A stretch of DNA of 64,000 nucleotides from Variovorax sp. OAS795 (GTDB taxonomy: Bacteria > Pseudomonadota > Gammaproteobacteria > Burkholderiales > Burkholderiaceae_C), in NCBI RefSeq assembly GCF_040546685.1, contig NZ_JBEPOH010000002.1, forward strand, positions 124,001-188,000, written 5' to 3'. The notes beneath the pieces are model-generated. The model worked only from the letters and a program-made list of their open reading frames with translations. It made no database searches and was not told where the DNA came from. Of the stretch, positions 8,966-16,921 are shown piece after piece. Position 1 is the first letter of the stretch, and each line of letters starts with the position of its first letter. The position numbers and the translations under genes are program-made.

Positions 8966-9955
8966 ATGTCTTCTCTTGTGCACCCAGACCGCGCCCTCTT
9001 CGCTGGCGAGAAGTTGGCACCGGCGCTTGCAAGCTGCGAGCACTTCGCTGGAAGCGAAAAGCTCATCTTGAAGGCACTGAGCCTGCAGGAGTCTCTCGGG
9101 ACCATCTTCGATATCACGTGTGACTGCGAGGACGGGGCCAGGGCTGGCGAGGAGCATGAGCATGCCGAAATGGTCGCCCGGGTGATGCTGTCCGACGCCA
9201 ACAAGCATCACCGCCTCGGGGTCCGCATCCACGACCACACGCACCGCTCTTGGAAGCAAGATGTGGACATCGTTGTGGGCCAGGCGGCCTGCCGTGTAGC
9301 CTACGTGACCATCCCGAAGACCACGCGAGTCGATGCGGCCGCTGAGGTCATTGCGTACGTCCAGGATGTCGCAAAGCGAGCGGGGCGAAGCACCCTCGTC
9401 CCCGTGCACATCCTCATTGAGACGCATGGCGCCCTGGAGCATGTCTTCGCACTCGCGCGCCTTCCTGCTGTGGAGGTCCTGGACTTCGGTCAGATGGATT
9501 TCGTGAGCGACCACCACGGCCTGATCCCGGCTACGGCCTTGCGCAGTCCTGGCCAGTTCCAGCACCAATTGCTCGTGCGCGCAAAAGCCGCGGTGGTCGC
9601 CGCGGCCGCGGCGGCCGGTGTCGTGCCGGCACACAACGTCTGTCTGAACCTGAAGGACGAGGGCGTTGTTCGCTCCGACGCTGAGCGAGCCAACCGCGAG
9701 TTCGGGTTTCAGCGCATGTGGAGCATCTACCCGGCGCAGATTGAACCTATCGTAGCGGCCATGCGGCCGGCGTTCGGCGAGATGGAGGATGCTGCTGCGA
9801 TCCTCGCGCTTGCGCAAGACGCAAGCTGGGGCCCGATTCAGTTCAAAGGCGAACTGCACGACCGCGCAACGTATCGGTACTACTGGAGCCTGCTCAAACG
9901 GGCCCGCGCGACCGGCATGGGCATTCCAGACGACGCTGACGGACGGTTCTTCTGA
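8966..9955 (+). CDS. HpcH/HpaI aldolase/citrate lyase family protein (malyl-CoA lyase-like)
   Basis: A 329-residue CitE-superfamily protein. It keeps the acidic metal-site strand TCDCEDGA, the Arg-containing RIHD strand, PVHILIETHGALEHVF with the metal-binding Glu, and LDFGQMDFVSDHHG with the later Asp. These are the landmarks of CoA-ester lyases that cleave or make C-C bonds next to a carboxylate, as in malyl-CoA or beta-methylmalyl-CoA lyases. A strong AAGGAGG site precedes ATG 8966, and only 11 bases separate it from the GMC gene. A second, shorter CitE-like gene follows, an arrangement that suggests lyase plus thioesterase roles, though this cannot be proved here. Confidence 0.85.
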   Translation: MSSLVHPDRALFAGEKLAPALASCEHFAGSEKLILKALSLQESLGTIFDITCDCEDGARAGEEHEHAEMVARVMLSDANKHHRLGVRIHDHTHRSWKQDVDIVVGQAACRVAYVTIPKTTRVDAAAEVIAYVQDVAKRAGRSTLVPVHILIETHGALEHVFALARLPAVEVLDFGQMDFVSDHHGLIPATALRSPGQFQHQLLVRAKAAVVAAAAAAGVVPAHNVCLNLKDEGVVRSDAERANREFGFQRMWSIYPAQIEPIVAAMRPAFGEMEDAAAILALAQDASWGPIQFKGELHDRATYRYYWSLLKRARATGMGIPDDADGRFF

Positions 9956-9967
9956 ACCGCGTTTGCC

Positions 9968-9988
9968 GCTGCGGCAATGAGCCGCAGC
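9968..9988 (+). other. Intergenic hairpin between two CitE-like genes
   Basis: GCTGCGGC and GCCGCAGC form a perfect eight-base-pair stem around a five-base loop, 12 bases after the stop of the first lyase gene. No T-tract follows, so it is not a classical terminator; it may stabilise the upstream mRNA or tune expression of the second lyase. Confidence 0.5.
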
Positions 9989-10019
9989 ATCGACTTCCCG
10001 GAACCAGAGGCCCTTCATC

Positions 10020-10862
10020 GTGCTATCTCCCAGCCCCGTTCGCAGCGCCGACGCGCGCACCTTTCTTTTCGTTCCAGGAGACCGGCCCGAGCGCTTCGAC
10101 AAGGGATTCGGCAGCTCAGCGGATGCCCTCATCTTGGATCTCGAGGATGCCGTCCTTCCTGAGAAGAAGACCACCGCGCGCGCACTGGTGGCAAGCTGGC
10201 TGCATCCCGACAGGCCGGTTTGGATTCGCTGCAATGCCGCTGGCACGCCATGGTTCGCGCAGGACATGGAACTTGCGGCCCTTCCGGGCATTGCCGGCGT
10301 CATGTTGCCGAAGGCAGAGGCCATTCCAGGCGGGCTCGCCGAGCTGTCGGCCAGGTTGGCGTTGCCTATCATTCCGCTCATCGAGACGGCCGAAGGTCTG
10401 CACCGAGCGCTTGATACCGCCCGTTGCGCGGGTGTTCTCAGACTGGCATTCGGGTCGATCGACTTCCAAGTCGATCTCGGACTGGATGGGGAAGACGACG
10501 CGTTGCTGTTCGCGCGCAGCCAGCTGGTGATGGTGTCTCGCCTCGCACAGATTGGACGTCCACTCGACGGAGTGACGGCGGATGTTCGGAACCAAGAACT
10601 GCTTCGTAGCGAAACGCTGCGGGCTCGTCGGCTGGGCTTTGGCGGGAAGCTCTGCATTCATCCCGGCCAAGTGGCCACGGTGCACGAATGCCTGGCGCCT
10701 TCGTCAGAGCAGCGCGCATGGGCTGAGCGGGTTCTCGCGGCGGTGCGTGAGGGTGCGCCAGGTGCAACTACCGTCGACGGGAAGCTTGTGGACTTACCTG
10801 TGGTGAAGAAGGCCGAGCAGATCGCCGCGATGGCTTCTGCATCGACTGGTGACACTGCGTAG
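10020..10862 (+). CDS. CoA ester lyase, CitE-like (HpcH/HpaI family)
   Basis: A 280-residue CitE-type protein with the full set of family strands: TFLFVPGDRPERFDKGF, ALILDLEDAVLPEKK (metal-binding acidic pair), VWIRCNAAGTPW (CoA/Arg contact), VMLPKAE, IIPLIETAEGLH, LAFGSIDFQVDLG and GFGGKLCIHPGQV. The start is a GTG at 10020 with a weak ribosome site. In such operons these enzymes cleave (3S)-malyl-CoA, citramalyl-CoA or similar thioesters to acetyl-CoA or propionyl-CoA plus an oxo-acid. It is the last gene of the plus-strand operon and is convergent with the IclR gene. Confidence 0.85.
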   Translation: MLSPSPVRSADARTFLFVPGDRPERFDKGFGSSADALILDLEDAVLPEKKTTARALVASWLHPDRPVWIRCNAAGTPWFAQDMELAALPGIAGVMLPKAEAIPGGLAELSARLALPIIPLIETAEGLHRALDTARCAGVLRLAFGSIDFQVDLGLDGEDDALLFARSQLVMVSRLAQIGRPLDGVTADVRNQELLRSETLRARRLGFGGKLCIHPGQVATVHECLAPSSEQRAWAERVLAAVREGAPGATTVDGKLVDLPVVKKAEQIAAMASASTGDTA

Positions 10863-11050
10863 GTCCGCGTCCGCGCCAGTCCTTTCGCAGCTCACCCGCG
10901 ACGTTGGAAAGGCTGTGTTCGTCCACGCAGAGCCGCAGGAAGTGGTGAATGCGTTCGATGCTCCGCACAAGTCCTCCGAAAGCAGACTCCGGACGGCGGT
11001 CACTGGCCCTCGCGCGAGCAGATGTCCATTCGCGATCCCCCCGGCGCTCG

Positions 11051-11830
11051 TCAGGCCCGCTTCTTGAACATGGCCGACGCACCGCTCGCCGCACGAATTC
11101 TTTCAGCAGCGTCCAGCAAAGCTTCCGACAGCTCCTCCATGCGCGCCTCGGTCAGGCGCACCAATGGGCCGGCGATGGTGACCACGCCTATCGCGCCCCT
11201 GCGTGACATCACCGGTGCGGCCATCGCCGTCATCTGCGGTGCGAACACTTCGCTGATCATGCTGAAGCCGCGCTTGCGTGTTGCGTGCACATAGGCCAGC
11301 AGCGCCTTGACGGTGGTGGGGGCCTTGGGGCCGAAGTCCTTGGGTAAACCGAAGCCCTGCCTGGCAACGAGGCGCATGCCTTCTTCGTCGCTCATGGTCG
11401 ACAGCCAGGCGTGACCGGCGGAGCTGCACGAGAGTGGCACCGACAGGCCCATGTCAGGGTCATAACGCAGGCCGCGGCGTGCGCCCTGGGCCTTGGCGAC
11501 AAAGGCGAGGTCGTCACCGTCGACCACGGCCAGGCGCACCAGCTCGCCCGATTCCTCGGCCAGGCTGTCGAGCAGCGGCTGAGCCACATCGACCACGCCC
11601 GACGCGCTCAAATAACCCAGGCCCAGCGATACGAGCTTGATGGTCAGAACGTATTCGCCCTGCTCACGCACCTGCCGCACATAACCGCAGCGGCACAGCT
11701 CGGCCAGCAGCCGGTGGGTCGCGCTGAGCGGCATGTCGAGCGTGGCGGCAATCATGGAGACGGTTTGCCCCTCGGGGTGCGCGGCCAGCTGCTCGAGCGT
11801 CTTGAAGCTTCGTTCGAGAAGCATGCTCAT
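11051..11830 (-). CDS. IclR family transcriptional regulator
   Basis: A 259-residue IclR protein. The N-terminal winged helix is visible as SFKTLEQLAAHPEGQTVSMI and LSATHRLLAELCRCGYV (recognition helix), followed by the effector domain with AVVDGDDLAFVAKAQG, PLSCSSAGHAWLS and VFAPQMTAMAAPV. IclR members next to aromatic or hydroaromatic acid genes (PcaU, PobR and QuiR are IclR proteins) respond to pathway metabolites. It is divergent from the TRAP/aroQ operon, and the intervening 205 bases contain a striking set of TTTCCA/TGGAAA half sites at 11912-11937, its likely operator. Confidence 0.92.
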   Translation of the reverse strand: MSMLLERSFKTLEQLAAHPEGQTVSMIAATLDMPLSATHRLLAELCRCGYVRQVREQGEYVLTIKLVSLGLGYLSASGVVDVAQPLLDSLAEESGELVRLAVVDGDDLAFVAKAQGARRGLRYDPDMGLSVPLSCSSAGHAWLSTMSDEEGMRLVARQGFGLPKDFGPKAPTTVKALLAYVHATRKRGFSMISEVFAPQMTAMAAPVMSRRGAIGVVTIAGPLVRLTEARMEELSEALLDAAERIRAASGASAMFKKRA

Positions 11831-11911
11831 GGGGAAATGACGGTTTCAGGCAAGGGCATGGTGGTATTTGGCCGACGCTTTGCGGCCAGGGCAATCGGAA
11901 AATGGTAATGG

Positions 11912-11937
11912 TTTTCCATATTGGAAAGACTTTCCAA
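11912..11937. promoter_or_regulatory. Predicted IclR operator: overlapping inverted repeats
   Basis: TTTCCA-TAT-TGGAAA (11913-11927) and TTGGAAA-GAC-TTTCCAA (11921-11937) share the central arm, giving three alternating half sites at nine-base spacing. A weaker upstream copy (GGAAAA at 11898, TTTTCC at 11912) extends the pattern. It lies between the IclR gene and dctP. Multiple alternating half sites fit the tetrameric binding of IclR proteins; the assignment is inferred. Confidence 0.65.
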
Positions 11938-12035
11938 CATGATTCATGATCCAGCCTGCCTTGATGGTGGCGCGCGCAGTGGCGCTGCCCGTTCGCTCAC
12001 TTTTCAGTATTCAAATCCGACACAAAGGACCTGCC

Positions 12036-13058
12036 ATGACGTCGATCCGCTTCACCCGCCGCACCCTCGCCTTGGCCGCAGCCGCCCTGTTGGGCCTCTC
12101 GACTGCCGCCGTGGCGCAGGACATCCAGGAACGCACCATCAAGTTCGGCCACCTGAACAACCCCGACCACCCCACCAGCCTGGGGGTGCGCAAGTTCGCA
12201 GAGATCGTCGCCGCCAAGAGCGGCGGCAAGATCAAGGTGCAGGAATTCGCGTCCTCCCAGCTCGGCAACGAGTTGCAGCAGCAATCCGCACTGCAGGGCG
12301 GCGTGCAGGAAATGCTGGTGGCCTCGACGACGTCGCTGAACGGCATCGTCAAGGAGTTCGGCCTGCTCGACTTTCCGTTCCTCTTTGCCAATGCGAAACA
12401 GGCTGACGCGCTGGTCGACGGCCCCCTGGGCAAGATGCTTGCCGCCAAACTGCCTGAAAAGGGCGTGATCGTGCTGGGCTTTTTCGACCTGGGCTTTCGC
12501 AATGTCACCAACAGCAAGCGCCCCATCATGAAGGGCTCCGACCTGGAAGGCCTGAAGCTGCGCGTGATACCGAACCCGGTGTTCCTGGAAACCTTCAAGA
12601 CCTTCAAGGCCAACCCGGTGCCGATGCCCTTTGCCGAGCTGTACGGCGCGCTCGAAAGCAAGGCTGTGGATGGCGAGGAAAACCCCTTCGCGGTGATTGC
12701 CTCGAGCAAGTTCTATGAAGTGCAGAAATATGTGAGCGGCACCAACCACGTCTATGCGACCAATCCGGTCCAGATCAGCAAGCGCTTCTGGGACAAGCTC
12801 TCGGCGACGGAGCAAAAGATCCTGCAGGACGCAGCCACCGAAGCCCAGAACTGGCAGCGCGTGGTCAGTCGTGACGTCTCGGCCAAGGCCCTCGGCGAAC
12901 TCACGGCCAAGGGCATGCTCTACAACGACGTCCCGCCCGCCGAGCTCGCCAAGATGCGAGCTGAAGTGCAGCCCGTCTACGCCAAGTTCTCCGCAGCCTA
13001 CGACCCGGCCATCGTGACCCTCTTCAAGTCCGAGCTGGAACGGGTGTCGAAGTTCTGA
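12036..13058 (+). CDS. TRAP transporter solute-binding protein (DctP family)
   Basis: A 340-residue DctP-type periplasmic receptor. A signal peptide (RRTLALAAAALLGLSTAAVAQ) is followed by the DctP core: IKFGHLNNPDHPTSLGVRKF, SQLGNELQQQSALQGGVQEM, LDFPFLFANAKQADALVDG, LGFFDLGFRNVTNSKRPI and GLKLRVIPNPVFLETFK. The conserved Arg in KLRV normally clamps the ligand carboxylate. The ATG at 12036 lies behind an AAAGGA site; earlier in-frame starts do not. The genes for the two membrane subunits follow, with an aroQ gene in between. The ligand is expected to be a carboxylate, and the aroQ neighbour suggests quinate, shikimate or dehydroquinate. Confidence 0.92.
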   Translation: MTSIRFTRRTLALAAAALLGLSTAAVAQDIQERTIKFGHLNNPDHPTSLGVRKFAEIVAAKSGGKIKVQEFASSQLGNELQQQSALQGGVQEMLVASTTSLNGIVKEFGLLDFPFLFANAKQADALVDGPLGKMLAAKLPEKGVIVLGFFDLGFRNVTNSKRPIMKGSDLEGLKLRVIPNPVFLETFKTFKANPVPMPFAELYGALESKAVDGEENPFAVIASSKFYEVQKYVSGTNHVYATNPVQISKRFWDKLSATEQKILQDAATEAQNWQRVVSRDVSAKALGELTAKGMLYNDVPPAELAKMRAEVQPVYAKFSAAYDPAIVTLFKSELERVSKF

Positions 13059-13063
13059 ATGCC

Positions 13064-13522
13064 ATGAAGATACTTGTCCTCCACGGGCCGAACCTGAACC
13101 TGTTCGGCCGCCGGGAACCACACATCTACGGCACCACCACGCTCGCACAGATCGACGCCATGCTGGCAACACTGGCCGGGGAGCTGGGCGTGACGCTGGC
13201 CACCCTCCAGTCGAACCACGAAGGGGCGCTGATCGATTTCCTGCACCAGCACATCGACACCGCGCAGGGCGCGCTGGTCAACCCCGCCGGCCTCACGCAG
13301 CATGGCGTGCCGCTGCACGACGCGATCAAGGCCATGCCCTTCCCGGTGGTTGAGGTGCACATGTCCAACCTGGCGACACGTGAGACCTGGCGCCACCACT
13401 CGATCATCTCGCCGGCCGTGAAAGGAACGATCCAGGGCTTCGGCCCGCGCTCGTACCTGCAGGGCCTTCGTGTCGTGACCGACATCGCGCGCGAAGCGCA
13501 GCCCCTTGCCGCGAAAAGCTGA
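13064..13522 (+). CDS. aroQ: Type II 3-dehydroquinate dehydratase
   Basis: This 152-residue protein matches the type II enzyme along its whole length. It has VLHGPNLNLFGRREPHIYG (flexible active-site loop with catalytic Arg and Tyr), LQSNHEGALIDFLH, ALVNPAGLTQHGVPLHDAI (catalytic Asn), VVEVHMSNLATRETWRHHS (His and Arg) and VKGTIQGFG. It converts 3-dehydroquinate to 3-dehydroshikimate as a cytoplasmic dodecamer. Its place inside a TRAP operon, five bases after dctP and one base before dctQ, argues for a catabolic role in quinate or shikimate use rather than housekeeping aromatic amino acid synthesis. That role is inference from context. Confidence 0.93.
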   Translation: MKILVLHGPNLNLFGRREPHIYGTTTLAQIDAMLATLAGELGVTLATLQSNHEGALIDFLHQHIDTAQGALVNPAGLTQHGVPLHDAIKAMPFPVVEVHMSNLATRETWRHHSIISPAVKGTIQGFGPRSYLQGLRVVTDIAREAQPLAAKS

Positions 13523-13523
13523 C

Positions 13524-14096
13524 ATGGGCAAGTTCGTCGACACGGTCTGCAAAGGCATCGAGTTCCTCATCGCCCTCGGCCTGGCCATCATGGTCGTGCT
13601 GGTGTTCGGCAACGTCGTGTTGCGCTACGGCTTCAACTCGGGCATCACGGTGTCCGAAGAGCTGTCACGCTGGCTGTTCATCTGGGGCACCTTTCTCGGA
13701 GCGCTGGTCGCACTGCGTGAGCACGCCCACCTCGGCATCGACATGGTGGTGGGGCGGCTGCCCGTCATCGGCAAGAAGATCTGCCTCATCATCGGCCACG
13801 CGCTGATGATCTTCATCGTGGTGCTGCTGGTCATGGGCAGCTGGGAGCAGGTCAAGATCAACCTGGACGTCACAGCGCCGACGACCGGCTGGTCCATGTC
13901 CATCGTCTACCTCTCGGGTCTCGTGTTCGGCGTGCTGGCGTGCGGCCTGCTGCTGCTGGATCTTTGGAAGGTCATCACCGGCCAGCTGTCGGACGATGAA
14001 CTGGTCATGGTGCAGGAGTCGGAAGAGGCCGTGCAGCTCAAGCAGGTGCTCGACGATGCGCGCCAGCCGGAGACCTCCGCGGGAGCACGGCCATGA
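13524..14096 (+). CDS. TRAP transporter small permease subunit (DctQ family)
   Basis: A 190-residue membrane protein with four hydrophobic segments and the DctQ landmarks NVVLRYGFNSGITVSEELSR, WLFIWGTFLGALVALREHAH and LGIDMVVGRLP. It is the small membrane subunit of the TRAP carrier and contacts both the binding protein and the large permease. The C-terminal tail after residue 150 is long and charged, which is unusual but not unique. The ATG at 13524 follows the aroQ stop by one base. The 3' end overlaps the dctM start by four bases (ATGA), indicating translational coupling. Confidence 0.9.
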   Translation: MGKFVDTVCKGIEFLIALGLAIMVVLVFGNVVLRYGFNSGITVSEELSRWLFIWGTFLGALVALREHAHLGIDMVVGRLPVIGKKICLIIGHALMIFIVVLLVMGSWEQVKINLDVTAPTTGWSMSIVYLSGLVFGVLACGLLLLDLWKVITGQLSDDELVMVQESEEAVQLKQVLDDARQPETSAGARP

Positions 14097-15370
14097 CCAT
14101 CTTCATTTTCATCGGCTCGCTGCTTGCCGCCATGGCCCTGGGCATTCCCATCGCGTTTGCGCTGCTGGCCAGCGGTGTCGCGCTGATGTGGCACCTGCAA
14201 CTGTTCGACGCGCAGATCCTGGCGCAGAACCTGGTCGGCGGCGCCGACAGCTTCCCGTTGCTGGCCGTGCCGTTCTTCATGCTGGCCGGCGAGATCATGA
14301 ACGTCGGCGGCCTGTCGCGCCGCATCGTCGACCTGGCGCTGGCGCTGGTCGGCCACGTCAAGGGCGGGCTGGGCTACGTGACCATCATGGCGGGTTGCCT
14401 GCTGTCGGCACTGTCGGGCTCGGCCGTGGCGGACGCAGCCGCGCTCACCGCGCTGCTGCTGCCGATGATGGTCAAGGCCGGGCACAACAAGGTGCGCGCG
14501 GGCGGCCTGATTGCATCCGTGGGCGTGATCGGCCCGGTGATCCCGCCGAGCATCGGGCTGGTGATCTTCGGTGTGGCGGCCAACGTGTCGATCTCCAAGC
14601 TCTTCCTCGCGGCCATTGTGCCGGGCCTGCTGATCGGCGGCGCGCTCTGGGTCACCTGGGCCTGGCTCGTGCGGCGCGAGGACATCGTGCCGCCGCCGCG
14701 CAAGTCGGCGACGGAGATCATGAAGGCGTTCCGCGACGCCACCTGGGCGCTGGTCCTGCCGGTCATCATCCTGGTTGGCCTGCGCATGGGCGTGTTCACG
14801 CCCACCGAGGCGGCCGTGGTGGCTGCGGTCTACGCCCTTTTCGTCTCGACCGTGATCTACCGCGAACTCAAGCTCCCGCAGCTGTACGGCGTTTTCGTCG
14901 CCTCGGCCAAGACCAGCGCCGTCGTGATGTTCCTGATCGCCGCGGCCATGGTCAGCGCCTGGCTGATCACCGTCGCCAACCTGCCGCGAATGGTGGTGGA
15001 CCTGCTCAAGCCCTTCATGGACAGCCCGATCTTGCTGATGGCCGCCATCATGCTGCTGGTCATGGCCGTCGGTACGGCGATGGACATGACGCCCACCATC
15101 CTGATCCTGACGCCGGTGTTGATGCCCGTCGTCAAGGCCGCAGGCATCGATCCGGTCTACTTCGGCGTGCTGTTCATCATCAACAACTCGATCGGGCTCG
15201 TGACGCCGCCGGTGGGCACGGTGCTCAATGTGGTGGCGGGTGTGGGCAAGATCAGCATGGACGATGTCACCAAGGGTGTCATCCCTTTCATGATCGCCGA
15301 GTTTGCGGTGATGTTCCTGATGGTGGTTTTCCCCAAGCTGGTCACGGTTCCGGCAGGCTGGTTCTACTGA
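14093..15370 (+). CDS. TRAP transporter large permease subunit (DctM family)
   Basis: A 425-residue polytopic protein of the DctM type, the sodium-driven transport channel. Family motifs include ALLASGVALMWHLQ, LLAVPFFMLAGEIMNVGG, GSAVADAAALTALLLPMM, GVIGPVIPPSIGLVIFG, FTPTEAAVVAAVYALFV, MTPTILILTPVLMPVV and the C-terminal NNSIGLVTPPVGTVLNV. Length and membrane topology are normal. It starts inside the end of dctQ (four-base overlap). With DctP and DctQ it forms a complete secondary importer driven by an ion gradient and dependent on the periplasmic receptor. Confidence 0.93.
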   Translation: MTIFIFIGSLLAAMALGIPIAFALLASGVALMWHLQLFDAQILAQNLVGGADSFPLLAVPFFMLAGEIMNVGGLSRRIVDLALALVGHVKGGLGYVTIMAGCLLSALSGSAVADAAALTALLLPMMVKAGHNKVRAGGLIASVGVIGPVIPPSIGLVIFGVAANVSISKLFLAAIVPGLLIGGALWVTWAWLVRREDIVPPPRKSATEIMKAFRDATWALVLPVIILVGLRMGVFTPTEAAVVAAVYALFVSTVIYRELKLPQLYGVFVASAKTSAVVMFLIAAAMVSAWLITVANLPRMVVDLLKPFMDSPILLMAAIMLLVMAVGTAMDMTPTILILTPVLMPVVKAAGIDPVYFGVLFIINNSIGLVTPPVGTVLNVVAGVGKISMDDVTKGVIPFMIAEFAVMFLMVVFPKLVTVPAGWFY

Positions 15371-15378
15371 GGTTCGAC

Positions 15379-16083
15379 ATGGCACTTCCAGGCAATGCTG
15401 CAGTCGCGATGTGGTGGGACATCCTGCCCCCGCAGCGCGAGGAGTTCCAGGAGTGGCACTCCCGCGAACACTTTCCGGAACGCATGGGCATCGAAGGCTT
15501 CCTGCGCGGCTCACGCTGGTCGAACATCGACGGCGGAACGGGTTTTTTTGTGCTGTACGAGCTGGCATCGTATGAAACCCTGACCTCTCCGGGCTACCTG
15601 CAGAGCCTGAACAACCCGTCGCCATGGTCGACGAAGATGATGCCGCACCACCTGCACATGGTTCGCAGCCAGTGCAAGCTGCTCAGCAGTTTCGGCGCCG
15701 GACTGGGCCAGGCGGTGCTGACGATTCGGCTGTCCCCTGCGGCTGGCCAGGCAGGGCCTTTGCTGGCCTGGCTTGAAAAGCTGCTGGCGCGCCAGGCAGA
15801 AAGCAGAGGCATCGTCGGGGCGCACCTGCTGCAAACCCGCACGCCGGAGGCAGCCATGACGCAAGAGCAAAAAATCCGCGGCGGGGATGCCGCCGCCGAC
15901 TGGATTGTCTTGCTGGCTTCCTATGAGACGCAGGCCCTGCAAAACGCCCTGGCCAACGACCTGTCGCCGCAGCGTCTCCAGGCTGCAGGCGCCCTTGCGG
16001 CCATGACACACGACATCTACGCCCTGTGCCATTCACTGGGCAAGCATGACTTGCAGCCTGCCGCGCAAGGCGGGGCAGCGTAA
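15379..16083 (+). CDS. Uncharacterised protein, possible tandem dimeric alpha/beta-barrel (EthD-like)
   Basis: A 234-residue soluble protein starting eight bases after dctM and therefore probably co-transcribed with the TRAP operon. The first half contains EFQEWHSREHFPERM, GFLRGSRW and FFVLYELASYETLTSP. This resembles the EthD/Dabb ferredoxin-like fold in which an H-x-x-H segment and a central Tyr-rich strand line a pocket. The second half repeats the layout more loosely (AVLTIRLSPAAG, DWIVLLASYETQALQ). No catalytic assignment is possible. Such proteins often process reactive intermediates in degradation operons. The fold assignment is tentative. Confidence 0.6.
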   Translation: MALPGNAAVAMWWDILPPQREEFQEWHSREHFPERMGIEGFLRGSRWSNIDGGTGFFVLYELASYETLTSPGYLQSLNNPSPWSTKMMPHHLHMVRSQCKLLSSFGAGLGQAVLTIRLSPAAGQAGPLLAWLEKLLARQAESRGIVGAHLLQTRTPEAAMTQEQKIRGGDAAADWIVLLASYETQALQNALANDLSPQRLQAAGALAAMTHDIYALCHSLGKHDLQPAAQGGAA

Positions 16084-16126
16084 GTCCCAGAGGCATCGCC
16101 GCCCACGCCACGCATCGCAATTCGCG

Positions 16127-16921
16127 CTACATGGCCCGGAACAGGTGCCCGAACGCACGGCTGACCTTGAGCGATCGCTGGAGGCCCCGCACCGACAGGC
16201 TGTAGCTCCCGTTCTCTTCGCGGGTGGCGCTCACGATGCAGTGGGTGTTGACGAGCACGCCGCGATGCACCTGCGTGAAGTCGGCCGCGTCGATCCGCGA
16301 CACCAGGTCGCGCAGGCTCATGCGCACGAGCGCCTCGCCTTGGGCCGTGACGACATTGACGTACTTCTCGGCGGCTTCTAGGCAGATCACCTCCGTGACC
16401 GGGATCATCCGCACGGTGTTGCCTACGCCAGCGCGGATCACCTTGATCTTCTCGGGAGCGTCGGGCGCATCGGTGATCGACTGAACGCGCTGCATCAGGG
16501 CCGCCATGCCGCCGGCAGCCGGTGTCAGGGCGCGCTCGTGCAGCCTTTGCTTCAGGCGTTGCACGCAGACCTGCAAGCGTTCGGGCGTGGCCGGCTTGAG
16601 CATGTAGTCCATCGCCGCATGCTCGAACGCCGAGATCGCGAAATTGTCGTACGCGGTGATGAAGACGAAGAGCGGTTCAGCCCGGTCGTCGGGCCACTCG
16701 TCGGCGACGGCCTCGGCCACTTCCAGGCCCGTCTTGCCGGGCATCTTGATGTCCAGGAACATCACGTCAGGGGCCAGGGTCTGGGCCAGTTCGAGCGCCC
16801 TCAGGCCATCTTCGGCGACGCCCGCGATCGTCAGCTCGGGCCAGGCCTGGAGCAACAACCGCTGCAGTGTTCTCGACAGCACCGGTTCGTCTTCGGCAAT
16901 CACGGCGCGCCACGCGTTCAT
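16127..16921 (-). CDS. LytTR family response regulator
   Basis: A 264-residue two-domain regulator. Residues 1-125 form a receiver (AVIAEDEP acidic site, phospho-Asp in DVMFLDIKMPG, Thr in FVFITAYD, Lys in YMLKPAT). The C-terminal part is a LytTR DNA-binding domain (VICLEAAEKYVNVVT, LVRMSLRDLVSRID, FTQVHRGVLVN). It overlaps the upstream kinase gene by four bases (ATGA), so the two form an operon and an obvious cognate pair. LytTR proteins bind paired repeats upstream of target promoters. The adjacent divergent gene for an exported hydrolase is a possible target. Confidence 0.92.
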   Translation of the reverse strand: MNAWRAVIAEDEPVLSRTLQRLLLQAWPELTIAGVAEDGLRALELAQTLAPDVMFLDIKMPGKTGLEVAEAVADEWPDDRAEPLFVFITAYDNFAISAFEHAAMDYMLKPATPERLQVCVQRLKQRLHERALTPAAGGMAALMQRVQSITDAPDAPEKIKVIRAGVGNTVRMIPVTEVICLEAAEKYVNVVTAQGEALVRMSLRDLVSRIDAADFTQVHRGVLVNTHCIVSATREENGSYSLSVRGLQRSLKVSRAFGHLFRAM

